A stretch of 64,000 nucleotides of DNA from Hyphomicrobium sp. GTDB taxonomy: Bacteria > Pseudomonadota > Alphaproteobacteria > Rhizobiales > Hyphomicrobiaceae. A model generated the notes under the pieces. The model was not told where the DNA came from. It did no database searches and worked only from the letters and a program-made list of their open reading frames with translations. Below are positions 63,211 through 64,000 of the stretch, piece by piece (position 1 is the stretch's first letter; every line of letters begins with the position of its first letter). The stretch lies in contig NZ_WBUE01000001.1 in assembly GCF_009026145.1 (NCBI RefSeq), positions 186,001-250,000 of the forward strand, read 5' to 3'. A program made the translations under genes and the position numbers.

Positions 63211-64000
63211 TCAGAGTTTCGCCGCTTTGATCTCCGGCAACGAAAGGCGAGCAAACTTGTCGCGGTAGCCCGTGGCTGATCGGTCGAAGAGAATGTCGGA
63301 CGGGCGCAGCGGCCGGGCGAGGGCCAGGCCGTCAAGCGATCGGCAGCGGGACAGGGCGACGTAGGCCTGCCCATGCGCGAAAGTGCCACGCCCGAGGTCG
63401 ATATAGACCTTGTCGAGGGTGAGCCCTTGCGACTTGTGGATGGTCAGTGCCCATGCGAGGCGCAGCGGAAACTGACGGAAGGTGCCAGTTACGTTCTCGA
63501 CGATCTTCTCGGCGGCCTGATCGTATGCGTAGCGCCGCGCCTCCCAGGAGACTGGCTCGATCTCGTGCGTCTTGCCGTCGAGCTCGATCCACACGCGCTT
63601 CTCTTCCAGACGCGCGATGCGGGCAATCGTACCGTTGACCCAGCGCCGATCCGGATCATTGCGCAACAGGATCACTTTGGCGCCCTGCTTCAAGAGCAGC
63701 GTCGCATCGGTAGGATGGGCGGCATCGGAATATTCGCCGGTGATGCCTGCCTCGTAAGTTCGCTCCGCCGTGGGGAGCGCATCGAGATAGGCCATGTTGA
63801 TGCGCTGCGCGGCGGCATTGGTCGGCGTTAGGATGACGAACGGATCCCCCTCGCCGAGCGTGCGGATGGGATGCGTCCGCTCGTTCAACACCTGTAGATC
63901 CTCTTCCGTTGCCTCGCCGTCGCGAATGCGATTGAGGACGTGCAGGAAGGTCTCGTCGCTCTGCCGGAACACCTGGTCGAGCTCGAGCAGCGACACTCCG
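63211..64000 (-). CDS. Pif1/RecD-type helicase, C-terminal part (5' end outside window)
   Basis: The frame stays open to the right edge, giving the last 262 residues. FVILTPTNAAAQRINMAYLDALP, AKVILLRNDPDRRWVNGTIARI and LRLAWALTIHKSQGLTLDKVYIDLGRGTFAHGQAYVALSRCRSLDGL are motifs IV-VI of Pif1/RecD superfamily 1B helicases, including the Gln of the THKSQG motif and the final Arg finger region. The Walker A part is outside the window. Such proteins unwind DNA or act in transposable or repair contexts; the role here cannot be told. Confidence 0.88.
   Translation of the reverse strand, partial: GVSLLELDQVFRQSDETFLHVLNRIRDGEATEEDLQVLNERTHPIRTLGEGDPFVILTPTNAAAQRINMAYLDALPTAERTYEAGITGEYSDAAHPTDATLLLKQGAKVILLRNDPDRRWVNGTIARIARLEEKRVWIELDGKTHEIEPVSWEARRYAYDQAAEKIVENVTGTFRQFPLRLAWALTIHKSQGLTLDKVYIDLGRGTFAHGQAYVALSRCRSLDGLALARPLRPSDILFDRSATGYRDKFARLSLPEIKAAKL

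Overview
The window is high-GC DNA with dense, mostly unidirectional operons. It reads as the chromosome of an alphaproteobacterium of the order Hyphomicrobiales (Rhizobiales), perhaps near Hyphomicrobiaceae or Xanthobacteraceae. The pointers are the argG-rlmN neighbourhood, the hslV/hslU region next to hisB-DUF2628-hisH-hisA-hisF, the asd-leuB pair, a CenR-like regulator, a phasin, and GTCATCCTCGG-type palindromic repeats. The genus is inference. I see no rRNA, tRNA, CRISPR array, phage or intact insertion sequence.

Layout. 0-10 kb: a cut-off FadL-type porin, argG, a putative granule protein, two related 4-TM proteins, rlmN, an autotransporter-type barrel and a YbaL/Kef-type antiporter. 10-22 kb is the envelope/accessory block: a secreted formylglycine-generating enzyme, a small secreted helical protein and two exported CSPTR arylsulfatases on the minus strand; a permuted papain-like amidase and an M19 dipeptidase on the plus strand; then a copper-type TonB receptor with a DUF2946 protein. 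22-29 kb: hslV-SMR-hslU (minus) diverging from the his genes (plus), with a Cas2-like gene pair and a Uma2-type nuclease gene placed among the his genes. 29-42 kb: a PAS-GGDEF-EAL protein, nth, gloA, leuD, an aminotransferase, ftsK, lolA, a structured RNA candidate, a lone cNMP-binding protein, a CenR-like regulator and an L,D-transpeptidase. 42-52 kb: glnK-amtB, tesB, a UbiH-type hydroxylase, ffh-rpsP-grlR-rimM, an aldose dehydrogenase and dapF. 52-64 kb: mtaB-ftsY, two yciB paralogs, a MarR regulator, asd, leuB, gpmA-dapB, a GNAT, a phasin, and the end of a Pif1/RecD-type helicase.

How the parts relate. Lysine/diaminopimelate (asd, dapB, dapF, a DapC-like aminotransferase), leucine (leuB, leuD), histidine (hisB, hisH, hisA, hisF) and arginine (argG) genes supply core amino acid synthesis. 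ffh and ftsY are the two GTPases of the SRP pathway. The FGE can activate both neighbouring sulfatases. The phasin and the gene at 2983-3672 share an upstream TGCAAyGCAACA site, which suggests one PHB-linked regulon.

The least expected items are: a two-hairpin composite repeat present twice in opposite orientation (4845-5008 and 52384-52551) that touches the coding ends of neighbours; a multi-hairpin RNA candidate with C-rich loops at 40251-40386; foreign-looking genes wedged into hslVU, his and rpsP-rimM; and a phasin-type operator linking two loci at opposite ends of the window.
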